The notes beneath the pieces are model-generated. The model searched no databases and was not told the origin of the DNA. It worked only from the letters and a program-made list of their open reading frames with translations. The position numbers and the translations under genes were made by a program. Source: an uncultured Clostridia bacterium (GTDB lineage: Bacteria; Bacillota; Clostridia; Oscillospirales; CAG-272). From it: a DNA stretch of 7,812 bases. This document shows positions 1 to 5,314 of the stretch, one piece after another (the stretch's first letter is position 1; every line of letters begins with the position of its first letter). Location: positions 1-7,812 of the forward strand of contig CALEJO010000179.1 of assembly GCA_937898155.1 (NCBI GenBank), given 5' to 3'.

Positions 1-5
1 AAAAA

Positions 6-79
6 TTTGTGCAAACCAAATCCCCGCGCACCACAGACGCGTTTCTTTTGCCGAGCTTTTCTTTTTGTAAAGAAAAGCG
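6..79 (-). repeat. Hairpin repeat, copy 1 (may continue left of the window)
   Basis: This is a member of the dispersed hairpin family. The hairpin has perfect 10-bp arms at 55-64 and 69-78 (GCTTTTCTTT / AAAGAAAAGC) around a 4-nt loop. It is followed, reading on the minus strand, by CTCGGCAAAAGAAACGCGT and ends in TTTGCACAAA (minus-strand reading of 6-15). It closely matches 5883-5952 in the same orientation and 4995-5067 in the opposite one. It lies just downstream of the HAD gene and its terminator, so the hairpin end faces the gene's 3' end. Apparent reading frames across it are repeat artefacts. Confidence 0.85.
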
Positions 80-83
80 AAAG

Positions 84-107
84 AAAAACTCCCGGTTGCC
101 CCGGAAG
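84..107 (-). terminator. Intrinsic terminator of the GH130-HAD operon
   Basis: Read on the minus strand, CTTCCGG (107-101), loop GGCAA, CCGGGAG (95-89) form a 7-bp stem with one G-U pair. TTTTT (88-84) and then CTTT follow directly. It lies 8 nt past the HAD stop codon, as expected for a Rho-independent terminator closing the operon. Confidence 0.75.
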
Positions 108-114
108 TTTCCTG

Positions 115-1065
115 TTATTTCATCATGCGATAGAGTTCCGGATCGTCAAAGTCGCTGACGATCAGATGCGTGCCGAGCGTGCGATGCAGTTCGCGGCGAT
201 AGGTGTCGTCCGCACCGAGACGGCTGATGCAAAGCGCCCCCATCTTCGCTCCCGCGGCGATCTCGCTCCGCCCGTCGCCCGCGACCAGCACGTTTTCGCC
301 GCGCGCGCCGAGTGTCATAAGGAGTTTTTCCATGATCACATCCTTCGGGAGCTTGTCCGTCCACGTCGAGCCGATGATGTCTTCGATGATCTCGCCCGGC
401 CCGATTCCGAATCCGAGGGCTTCGACTTCTTCGTGCATCCCCATGCCTTTTTCCACGACCGCACCCGTGACAAAATAGTTTTTCACACCGTGATCGCGTA
501 AATACGTCAGAAAACGCTTCGAGCCCTTGACCGTGAAGCGGTCGGGATTCTGCTTCGCCAAAACGAGATTGCGGTCGCGGCAGTAGCCGTTCAGCACTTT
601 CTCATAGAATTTGAAGAGCCGCGGCGTGTGCGCCGCCAGAAACGCGGAAAGCTCCGGCGTGTCCGGCACATCGAACACTTCCTCTCCGCGCCCGATGCGC
701 GCGATCTTGTCGCGATTGTCCGCGTGATCGCATGGCACGTCGATCTTGTCTGCGTCGATCGCGCGGCGGATCGCCCACTCCATCTGCGTCAGTGCGGAAA
801 GCCCCGCCGATTCGATGCAGAAGCGGTCGGTTTCCGGCAGCGGCTTCGTCCCCGTCGCCGCGATGATCTTGTGCAGATTTTCTTCGCTGTCGTATCCGTC
901 CGGCACGCCGCCGCGGGATATGTAATCGAGAACGATGCTCATGACGGGCGGCCAATCGCGGATCAGCGAATGGGTGCCGTCGATATCATGGAACGCGTAA
1001 AGGATGTTTCGCTCTCCGAAATCCTGCACCGCGATCGGCGATGGCACCGAGAAAAACGAAACCAT
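115..1065 (-). CDS. HAD-family hydrolase (probable phosphatase)
   Basis: This is a predicted cytoplasmic haloacid-dehalogenase-superfamily hydrolase of 316 residues. Motif I is DIDGT at residues 27-31, with Asp27 the expected nucleophile and Asp29 the general acid. Thr200 in YFVTGA fits motif II. A Lys-rich stretch near 238-247 (DKLPKDVIMEK) can supply motif III, and GDGRSEI at 263-269 is motif IV, with Asp264 and Glu268 as probable Mg2+ ligands. The roughly 130 residues between motifs I and II form a large cap domain, the part that sets substrate choice. The start at 1065 is preferred over an in-frame ATG at 1095 because GAGGA lies just upstream; that site is built from the last codons of the GH130 gene, whose stop is only 2 nt away. 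The two genes are therefore one operon and probably translationally coupled. The substrate is not readable from sequence. A sugar phosphate made by the GH130 pathway is an attractive inference, but general housekeeping phosphatase activity is equally possible. Confidence 0.85.
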   Translation of the reverse strand: MVSFFSVPSPIAVQDFGERNILYAFHDIDGTHSLIRDWPPVMSIVLDYISRGGVPDGYDSEENLHKIIAATGTKPLPETDRFCIESAGLSALTQMEWAIRRAIDADKIDVPCDHADNRDKIARIGRGEEVFDVPDTPELSAFLAAHTPRLFKFYEKVLNGYCRDRNLVLAKQNPDRFTVKGSKRFLTYLRDHGVKNYFVTGAVVEKGMGMHEEVEALGFGIGPGEIIEDIIGSTWTDKLPKDVIMEKLLMTLGARGENVLVAGDGRSEIAAGAKMGALCISRLGADDTYRRELHRTLGTHLIVSDFDDPELYRMMK

Positions 1066-1067
1066 GC

Positions 1068-2120
1068 TTATTCCTCTTCGAGCGGCTCGGTGCAAAGCGC
1101 GATCAGATCGTTCACGTTTGCCGTCGCCATGCGGACGATCGCGTCGCTGGCGCTGTAATAGAGGCGCACCGTGCCGTCATCTTCCATTAACATACCGCAC
1201 GGGAAGAGCGCGTTCAGACGGTAGCCCTCTTCGGTCTCCCAATAGCCCTCCGGCACGATCAGCGGCTTTTTGGACATGCCGATCACCTTGGACGGGTTTT
1301 CGAGGTCGAGTAGGGCAATGCCGACCACGTAGCGCTTTTTCCAGTAGGGCTCCCAACCGTTTTTGCCGCGGTTCGGATCGTAGTCCACCGAGTGGAACGG
1401 CATGAGCCAGCCCTTTTCGGTTTTGACGGGCGGTGCGCTCGGTCCGATTTTGCTGTTGCAGAACGGGACGTGCTCCGCGCCCATGACGAAACGCGATTTG
1501 CCCCAGTATTCGAGATCGGGCGACTCGGAAAGGAAAATATCAAAGAAGTCGCCGCCGCGGGAATAGACGGGCATCGGGCGTTCGAGACGCACGTAATTGC
1601 CGTTGATCTTTTCCGGGAACATGACCATATTGCGGTTTTCCGGCACGGAAATGGAGACGACATCGAATTTTTTCAGGTCTTGCGAGGTCGCGATGCCGCC
1701 GCAGACGCCGTGGCGCGTATCGACCGCGAAGCACATGATGAATTGCCCGTCGATATAGGAAAGACGCGGATCGTAAACACGCAGAATTTCTTTGTCGCGC
1801 AACTCGAAGCAGGGCTCCGGCTCGACCTTGAAATGGATGCCATCGTCGGAATACGCGAGCCCGAGGTTGGTTTTTCCGTCGAGCTTCTGCTGATCGTAAT
1901 CGCCGACATCATTGCGGAAGATCATGATGTATTTGCCGTCTTTTTTCAGCACGCCCGCGTTGAACGTGAGCGCGCTCCGATAGGGCACGTCGTGCCGGGA
2001 AAGGATCGGATCGGGATACCGCGTGATGCAGGACGCCGTTTTGAAGAGCGATTCGTCCACGGTCATCGCCGGTCTCGCCATGCGGAACAGTTTGCTGTCT
2101 GCCATTTTGCTGACTGCCAT
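1068..2120 (-). CDS. Glycoside hydrolase family 130 protein (mannoside phosphorylase-like)
   Basis: This 350-residue protein has the five-bladed beta-propeller signature of GH130. That family cleaves beta-1,2- or beta-1,4-mannosides, mostly with phosphate to give alpha-mannose 1-phosphate, though some members hydrolyse. Visible landmarks are MIFRNDVGDYD (66-76), GLAYSDDGIHF (87-97), RVYDPRLSYIDGQF (114-127), MFPEKINGNYVRLERP (167-182) and KIGPSAPPVKTEKGWLMPFHS (within 224-244). Asp117 in YDPR is the expected general acid. There is no signal peptide, so it should act in the cytoplasm on imported oligosaccharides. The start at 2120 is chosen over an ATG at 2138 because AGGGAGG (2135-2129) sits 8 nt before it and would otherwise be coding. 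It is the first gene of the operon with the HAD hydrolase and has its own promoter. No mannan transporter, epimerase or mannanase is in the window, so linkage specificity and phosphorylase versus hydrolase activity remain open. The length is normal for the family. Confidence 0.85.
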   Translation of the reverse strand: MAVSKMADSKLFRMARPAMTVDESLFKTASCITRYPDPILSRHDVPYRSALTFNAGVLKKDGKYIMIFRNDVGDYDQQKLDGKTNLGLAYSDDGIHFKVEPEPCFELRDKEILRVYDPRLSYIDGQFIMCFAVDTRHGVCGGIATSQDLKKFDVVSISVPENRNMVMFPEKINGNYVRLERPMPVYSRGGDFFDIFLSESPDLEYWGKSRFVMGAEHVPFCNSKIGPSAPPVKTEKGWLMPFHSVDYDPNRGKNGWEPYWKKRYVVGIALLDLENPSKVIGMSKKPLIVPEGYWETEEGYRLNALFPCGMLMEDDGTVRLYYSASDAIVRMATANVNDLIALCTEPLEEE

Positions 2121-2158
2121 AAAATTTTCCTCCCTCATCGGTTAAAATTTACAGCTTC

Positions 2159-2187
2159 ATCATAGCATATCCGCCGGCGTTTGTCAA
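2159..2187 (-). promoter_or_regulatory. Promoter of the GH130-HAD operon
   Basis: On the minus strand, TTGACA (2187-2182), a 17-bp spacer and TATGAT (2164-2159) form a near-perfect sigma-A promoter. Transcription should begin near 2152, leaving a leader of about 32 nt before the GH130 start. The spacer holds the 8-bp palindrome CGCCGGCG (2172-2179). Confidence 0.8.
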
Positions 2188-2247
2188 CAGAACGCCATGC
2201 TTCGCGGCGCACTTCGGCGGCTTTTTTTACAAATGGCAAAATTTCTC

Positions 2248-2276
2248 TTGACAAGTCGCGGCGGGAACTGTATAAT
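2248..2276 (+). promoter_or_regulatory. Promoter of the BlaI-type repressor gene
   Basis: TTGACA (2248-2253), a 17-bp spacer and TATAAT (2271-2276) are perfect consensus. The start should be near 2283, about 77 nt upstream of the gene. Its -35 lies about 60 bp from the divergent operon's -35. TGTATA at 2270 and again at 2282 forms a short direct repeat around the start, but no clear TACAnnTGTA-type BlaI/CopY operator is present. Confidence 0.85.
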
Positions 2277-2295
2277 AAACTTGTATAAGAAGCAT

Positions 2296-2332
2296 CAAAC
2301 GGGCAAGCACCGACCGGGTGCGTGTCCGTTTG
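2296..2332 (+). promoter_or_regulatory. Long hairpin in the 5' leader of the repressor mRNA
   Basis: CAAACGG (2296-2302) pairs with CCGTTTG (2326-2332), and GCACC (2307-2311) pairs with GGTGC (2317-2321). Between them, GCA/TGT can extend the helix with one G-U pair, leaving a single A-G mismatch. The result is a near-continuous stem of about 15 bp with a 5-nt loop. It starts about 13 nt after the predicted transcription start. No U-tract follows, so it is not a normal terminator. An mRNA-stabilising or regulatory 5' structure is likelier. Confidence 0.6.
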
Positions 2333-2359
2333 TGCCCAAAACGAAGAAAGGCGATCACG

Positions 2360-2752
2360 ATGAAACGACTCCCCGACACCGAATACGACGTCATGAAGGT
2401 CATTTGGAAGAATCCTTCCCCGATCACGACGACGACCATTATGGAGCAGCTCGGCAAAGAGCGCGGCTGGCAGACGCCGGCGCTTATCACTATGCTCAAT
2501 CGCCTGAACGAGAAGGGCTTTCTCTATTCCGAGAAAAAGGGCAAGATGCGCTATTATTATCCGCTCATCAAAAAGAACGATTACCTCGAATTCGTGACGA
2601 CGGAATTTCTCGAACGGTATCACGACGGCTCGTTCACGCGCTTTTTTGCGACGCTCTTTGACGTGCGGATGGTCTCGGATGAAACGCTCGATTCCTTCGT
2701 CAGCTGGGTGAAGCAGCACCGCAAGGAATTCCGCCGCTATATTCCCGATTGA
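2360..2752 (+). CDS. BlaI/MecI/CopY-family transcriptional repressor
   Basis: This is a 130-residue winged-helix repressor. The N-terminus LPDTEYDVMKVIW (4-16) is the classic opening of the BlaI/MecI/CopY (penicillinase repressor) family. The recognition region QTPALITMLNRLNEKGFL (38-55) and wing SEKKGKMRYYYPL (57-69) follow. The C-terminal part, FLERYHDGSFTRFFATLF (83-100), resembles the family dimerisation helices. Family members bind DNA as dimers; BlaI and MecI are inactivated by proteolysis through a BlaR1/MecR1 membrane sensor, whereas CopY senses metal. No CopY-type C-terminal Cys-X-Cys motif is present, and no BlaR1-like gene lies in the window, so the signal is unknown. The start at 2360 is chosen because AAAGG (2347-2351) lies 8 nt upstream; the in-frame ATG at 2318 falls inside the leader hairpin. 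The gene is divergent from the GH130 operon, a plausible but unproven target. Its stop abuts the stop of the convergent gene. Confidence 0.9.
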   Translation: MKRLPDTEYDVMKVIWKNPSPITTTTIMEQLGKERGWQTPALITMLNRLNEKGFLYSEKKGKMRYYYPLIKKNDYLEFVTTEFLERYHDGSFTRFFATLFDVRMVSDETLDSFVSWVKQHRKEFRRYIPD

Positions 2753-3235
2753 TCACGCTTCCGCGTCCGGCGCGGCAAAGCCGTGCACAAATCCGTTCAC
2801 GTCGGCGGAGCAGACGTCTCCGCCGATCACATGATCCCGGTATACGAGAAGACTGATGTAAACCGTCCCCTCGTAATCGGGATAATTTTTTATTTGATAG
2901 GTATAGCGCGTGACTTCCTTGCCCTGATATTTTTTCAGATTCAGCCCCTGTTCTTTTTGCAGCTCGTTATAGCCGAGGTAGACCGTGTCGAATTCCTGCG
3001 GCACCGTCACCTGCGCCGTTTCGACGGGCGTTTCGTCCACTTGCCAGCCGAACTGCGAAATGAACGAGATCCGATCGGCGTTTTCGCCGACACCGTCGTA
3101 GCGGATCGCCGCCGCCTCGACCTCCGCCGCACCCGCGGTCGGGATCAGCGCGACCAATACGAACAAAACCGTCAGCGAAAGCGCGATGGCGGCGATGAAT
3201 TTGAGCGTCGTGGAACGTATCGAACAAACAAACAT
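2753..3235 (-). CDS. DUF4830-like membrane or secreted protein
   Basis: This 160-residue protein has a hydrophobic N-terminal segment (about 11-34, FIAAIALSLTVLFVLVAL core) ending in IPTAGAAEVE, which reads as a signal anchor or a signal peptide with cleavage near residues 34-37. The outside domain (54-153) contains RISFISQFGWQVDETP, a QEFDTVYLGYNELQKEQG stretch and a C-terminal VIGGDVCSADVNGF. This pattern matches my memory of DUF4830, a Firmicutes family of unknown function. There is no lipobox. The start is fixed by GGAGG (3247-3243) 7 nt upstream. That site lies inside the 3' arm of the hairpin at 3236-3281, so translation from mRNA that reads through from DUF1836 may be blocked. No separate promoter is visible. 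The stop codon directly abuts that of the convergent repressor gene. Confidence 0.7.
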   Translation of the reverse strand: MFVCSIRSTTLKFIAAIALSLTVLFVLVALIPTAGAAEVEAAAIRYDGVGENADRISFISQFGWQVDETPVETAQVTVPQEFDTVYLGYNELQKEQGLNLKKYQGKEVTRYTYQIKNYPDYEGTVYISLLVYRDHVIGGDVCSADVNGFVHGFAAPDAEA

Positions 3236-3281
3236 AAAAAATCCTCCGAATCACATGGTAGCATATGTGTATTCGGAGGAT
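3236..3281 (-). terminator. Terminator-like hairpin that contains the DUF4830 ribosome binding site
   Basis: Reading on the minus strand, ATCCTCCGAAT (3281-3271), a bulged A, CACAT (3269-3265), an 8-nt loop, ATGTG (3256-3252) and ATTCGGAGGAT (3251-3241) make a 16-bp stem with one bulge. A run of six T (3241-3236, its first T shared with the stem end) leads straight into the ATG of the DUF4830 gene (3235-3233). It lies 8 nt after the DUF1836 stop. It has the form of an intrinsic terminator, yet its 3' arm holds the GGAGG Shine-Dalgarno. It could therefore act as a terminator, a translation-blocking switch, or both. Confidence 0.75.
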
Positions 3282-3288
3282 TCGTTTT

Positions 3289-3984
3289 TCATGCGGGATC
3301 AGACGGTTCTTTCGCTTTTTCTTTCTCTTTCGGCGGCTTCTCCGTCTTTTCTTTTTGCTTTTTGGACTCTTTTTCCTTTTTGCTCTGTTCTTTCGCCTTT
3401 TCTTTGCGGAGTTTTTCTTCTTCTTTTTTGCGCTCGCGTTCTTCTTCGCCCGTCTGCCGATCAGACATCTCCGCGCGATAGGCGTGGAGCGCGACCGTGC
3501 GTGCCGCGCTGGCACGGAGCGTATTTTCGATCGCCACGAAACTTAGCGAGGTGTTCTGATCCGGCGCGGCGAGCGCCGTGCGCGCCCGCTTGACCGAGAG
3601 TGCCAACTCGCTTTCATACATTTTGGCAAATTCTTCGAGCACGACCTCGATCGGCTGTGCCGAAAGACTCTGCCCGATCACGTCGGCGATCGCGGAAATC
3701 TCCATGACGGGCTTCATCGCGCAGAGGATCATCAAAAGGGCGAGGTGCGTCCGATTGTATTTTTTGTTCACGGGTGCGGGCAGAACGCCGCTTTTGACGT
3801 AATTATTGATCATGGACGGCGTGAGCAGTCCTTTCCGATCGACATAAAGGGGAGCGAGCGCGTTTTCCGTCAGCGCGATCACTTGGTCGATATAAAGGTC
3901 GAACTGCGGAAGATCATCCCAGCGCGGGATGTGCACCGACGCAACTGCTTCGGCAGATTCCAAAAAAAATTGCTTTTTTTCCAT
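3289..3984 (-). CDS. DUF1836 protein with Lys/Glu-rich C-terminal tail
   Basis: Residues 19-105 carry the DUF1836 pattern: IPRWDDLPQFDLYIDQVI (19-36), then LTPSMINNYVKSGVLPAP (54-71), KKYNRTHLALLMIL (74-87) and MEISAIADVIG (94-104). The middle part looks like a MerR-like helix-turn-helix, so a DNA-binding role is inferred; the family has no established function that I know. Residues from about 106 to 175 are helical-looking and unassigned. From 179 to 228 the chain is almost entirely Lys, Glu, Arg, Ser and Pro, a low-complexity charged tail that is not part of the conserved domain and is probably disordered or a single charged helix. The start at 3984 has AGAGG about 9 nt upstream, and its own promoter lies at 4074-4102. 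It precedes the DUF4830 gene, separated by the terminator-like hairpin. Confidence 0.8.
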   Translation of the reverse strand: MEKKQFFLESAEAVASVHIPRWDDLPQFDLYIDQVIALTENALAPLYVDRKGLLTPSMINNYVKSGVLPAPVNKKYNRTHLALLMILCAMKPVMEISAIADVIGQSLSAQPIEVVLEEFAKMYESELALSVKRARTALAAPDQNTSLSFVAIENTLRASAARTVALHAYRAEMSDRQTGEEERERKKEEEKLRKEKAKEQSKKEKESKKQKEKTEKPPKEKEKAKEPSDPA

Positions 3985-4030
3985 CGTATCCTGCCTCTTT
4001 CCATGTTTTTTCGGGCATACTTTGTGTATC

Positions 4031-4049
4031 CGCCGCGCGCATAGCGGCG
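4031..4049 (-). promoter_or_regulatory. GC-rich hairpin in the DUF1836 leader
   Basis: CGCCGC (4031-4036) and GCGGCG (4044-4049) form a 6-bp stem with a 7-nt loop. It lies within the roughly 80-nt 5' leader between the predicted start near 4067 and the gene. No U-tract follows on the minus strand, so any role is unclear. Confidence 0.35.
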
Positions 4050-4073
4050 CGGAGGTGGATCATTTTCGCAAAC

Positions 4074-4102
4074 AGTATATCATATCGCGTCGAAAATTGC
4101 AA
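4074..4102 (-). promoter_or_regulatory. Promoter of the DUF1836 gene
   Basis: On the minus strand, TTGCAA (4102-4097), a 17-bp spacer and TATACT (4079-4074) form a good sigma-A promoter. It is divergent from the SGNH hydrolase promoter, with 42 bp between the two -35 boxes. That gap holds the palindrome GTTTTTCGAAAAAC (4106-4119). Confidence 0.7.
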
Positions 4103-4144
4103 GATGTTTTTCGAAAAACCGATTTTTCTTTTTTCAAAAACCTA

Positions 4145-4173
4145 TTGACAATATTTCAAACATTGCGTATAAT
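4145..4173 (+). promoter_or_regulatory. Promoter of the SGNH hydrolase gene
   Basis: TTGACA (4145-4150), a 17-bp spacer and TATAAT (4168-4173) are perfect consensus. The start should fall near 4180, inside the palindrome at 4173-4187. Confidence 0.85.
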
Positions 4174-4187
4174 GGTTTTGAAAACCA
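4173..4187 (+). promoter_or_regulatory. Palindrome at the transcription start, possible operator
   Basis: TGGTTTTGAAAACCA is a perfect 7-bp-arm palindrome around a central G, directly overlapping the predicted start site. A related palindrome, GTTTTTCGAAAAAC, is at 4106-4119, and a half-similar TTTTTTCAAAAACC is at 4129-4142. A repressor site covering the start is the simplest reading, but a short 5' mRNA hairpin is possible. Confidence 0.45.
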
Positions 4188-4188
4188 G

Positions 4189-4230
4189 ATGATGAATTAT
4201 GAAGACTTTGTCGAATGGAGGTCAAAATGA
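4189..4230 (+). CDS. Possible 13-codon leader ORF overlapping the SGNH start
   Basis: ATGATG at 4189 opens a short frame reading MMNYEDFVEWRSK. It ends at TGA 4228-4230, overlapping the SGNH ATG as ATGA, the usual arrangement for translational coupling. It begins only about 9 nt after the predicted transcription start and has no clear ribosome binding site, so it may not be translated. Confidence 0.25.
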   Translation: MMNYEDFVEWRSK

Positions 4231-4988
4231 ATTCTGCCATGCCTATTCCGAATAAACCCGATGTTTCTGTCCTCAAAAGGTGTCTGCCGGACAGCGGGCA
4301 GCGTCTCGCCGCGTCCGTATTCGGCGACAGCGTACTCCGCGGTGTGATCTATGACGAAAAAGCGGGCGGATATCGGATGTATCGCGGGCGCTTTACCAAA
4401 GAAACGGAGCGCTATCCGCTCGAAATCCGGAACGATTCGCGCTTCGGATTCACGGTTGAGCGCGGCGCAGAATTGATTCGGCAAAAAATCACGCCGGAGC
4501 ATCATCCCGAAGTCGTGTTTCTCGAATATGGCGGCAATGACTGTAATTTCGATTGGGAGGCGGTCGCGGCGGCGCCGGACGACGAGCATTTGCCGGTCGT
4601 GCCCGAGGAGAAATTCTTGCAAATTTACGGGGAAGTGATCGACTACGTGCTTTTTTGCGGCGCGATGCCGGTCGTCGTGATTCCCGCGCCGATCGACGCG
4701 GAGAAGTTTCTTTCGTGGATCTGCCGCAAGGGACTTTCCCGCGAGGCGATTCTGCATTGGCTCGGCGGCACCGAAACGATCTATCGCTGGCAGGAATACT
4801 ATGCGGCGATGTGTCGGCGGCTGGCGAGCGAAAGGGGCTGTGCAACGCTCGATTTGCGGACGCCGTTCCTGTGCCGGCACGACTACGGCTCGCTGATTTG
4901 TGCGGACGGGATGCACCCGACGGAGAAAGGGCACAAGCTGATCGACGAAACGTTCGATCGCTTCTTTGAAGAAATGAAAAAAGGGTGA
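4227..4988 (+). CDS. SGNH/GDSL-family hydrolase
   Basis: This is a 253-residue predicted esterase or lipase-type hydrolase. All catalytic blocks are present: block I FGDSVLRG (32-39) with nucleophile Ser35; block II Gly in FGFTVERG (73-80); block III YGGNDCNF (101-108) with the oxyanion Asn104; block V DGMHPTEKGH (227-236) with Asp227 and His230. No signal peptide or membrane segment is visible, so it should work in the cytoplasm. Substrates of the family include acyl and acetyl esters of lipids or sugars, and nothing here narrows the choice. The start at 4227 is chosen because GGAGG (4217-4221) lies 5 nt upstream; an in-frame ATG at 4215 overlaps that site. It has its own promoter and appears to be a single-gene unit. 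A repeat hairpin begins 6 nt after the stop, and no standard terminator is seen. Confidence 0.88.
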   Translation: MNSAMPIPNKPDVSVLKRCLPDSGQRLAASVFGDSVLRGVIYDEKAGGYRMYRGRFTKETERYPLEIRNDSRFGFTVERGAELIRQKITPEHHPEVVFLEYGGNDCNFDWEAVAAAPDDEHLPVVPEEKFLQIYGEVIDYVLFCGAMPVVVIPAPIDAEKFLSWICRKGLSREAILHWLGGTETIYRWQEYYAAMCRRLASERGCATLDLRTPFLCRHDYGSLICADGMHPTEKGHKLIDETFDRFFEEMKKG

Positions 4989-4990
4989 AC

Positions 4991-5243
4991 TCCCGCTTTT
5001 CTTTGCGAAAAGAAAAGCTCGGCAAAAGAAACGCGTTGTGGTGCGTGAAGATTCGGTTTGCACAAACTTTGAGCCGTGTGGGCGCTCCGCGCCGGCAGCG
5101 CACAAACTGTTCGCGCGTAGCGCCGGAAGTCAAATCTTTTACGCTCGATCGAGCGGAACGCTCGCGGGCTTTCTTTTTGCAATCTTTTTCTTTGCCCGTC
5201 AAAGAAAAAGTTGACGTTCTTCTTTTCGCAAAGAAAAGCGAGG
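4991..5243 (+). repeat. Hairpin repeat, copy 2 (MITE-like, about 250 bp)
   Basis: The left end is a perfect hairpin (arms 4995-5004 and 5009-5018, loop GCGA), then CTCGGCAAAAGAAACGCGT and TTTGCACAAA (5058-5067). The interior holds hairpin GGCGC-TCC-GCGCC (5081-5093), palindrome CGCTCGATCGAGCG (5142-5155) and a second 10-bp hairpin CTTTTTCTTT / AAAGAAAAAG (5184-5193, 5201-5210). The right end, near 5219-5240, is a degraded inverted hairpin. No protein is supported, and it starts right after the SGNH stop codon. The element fills most of the 4989-5314 spacer. Confidence 0.75.
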
Positions 5244-5254
5244 AAAGATTTGAC
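5129..5254. repeat. 11-bp inverted repeat pair in the copy 2 region
   Basis: GTCAAATCTTT (5129-5139) and AAAGATTTGAC (5244-5254) are perfect inverted repeats about 104 bp apart. They enclose the right half of copy 2 and resemble the ends of a small nested element. The right arm supplies TTGAC of the lipoprotein promoter's -35 box. Confidence 0.6.
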
Positions 5255-5279
5255 TTTTTCTGATGATTTGTGGTATAAT
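5250..5279 (+). promoter_or_regulatory. Promoter of the lipoprotein gene
   Basis: TTGACT (5250-5255), an 18-bp spacer and TATAAT (5274-5279), with an extended TGG before the -10 (5271-5273), form a strong promoter. Its -35 overlaps the right arm of the inverted repeat at 5244-5254. Confidence 0.8.
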
Positions 5280-5314
5280 AATAATATCAAATACACTTTA
5301 AGGAGATTCGCAAA

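Noticed and set aside
1392..2165. A 257-residue plus-strand open frame opposite the GH130 gene
   Set aside because: It is a shadow of GH130, which has clear family motifs, a promoter and a ribosome binding site on the minus strand.
2200..2228. A terminator formed by the GC-rich stretch before the T-run at 2222-2228
   Set aside because: The two GC blocks are near direct repeats, not inverted ones, so no convincing stem forms ahead of the T-run.
2225..2290. A classical BlaI/CopY operator (TACAnnTGTA type) at the repressor promoter
   Set aside because: Only partial half-sites (TACA at 2228, TGTATA repeats at 2270 and 2282) are seen, without correct inverted spacing.
4197..5105. A 302-residue minus-strand open frame opposite the SGNH gene, and others of similar size over 4489-5461
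   Set aside because: They are antisense shadows that run into the hairpin repeat. The SGNH frame has all catalytic blocks, a promoter and a ribosome site, and these do not.
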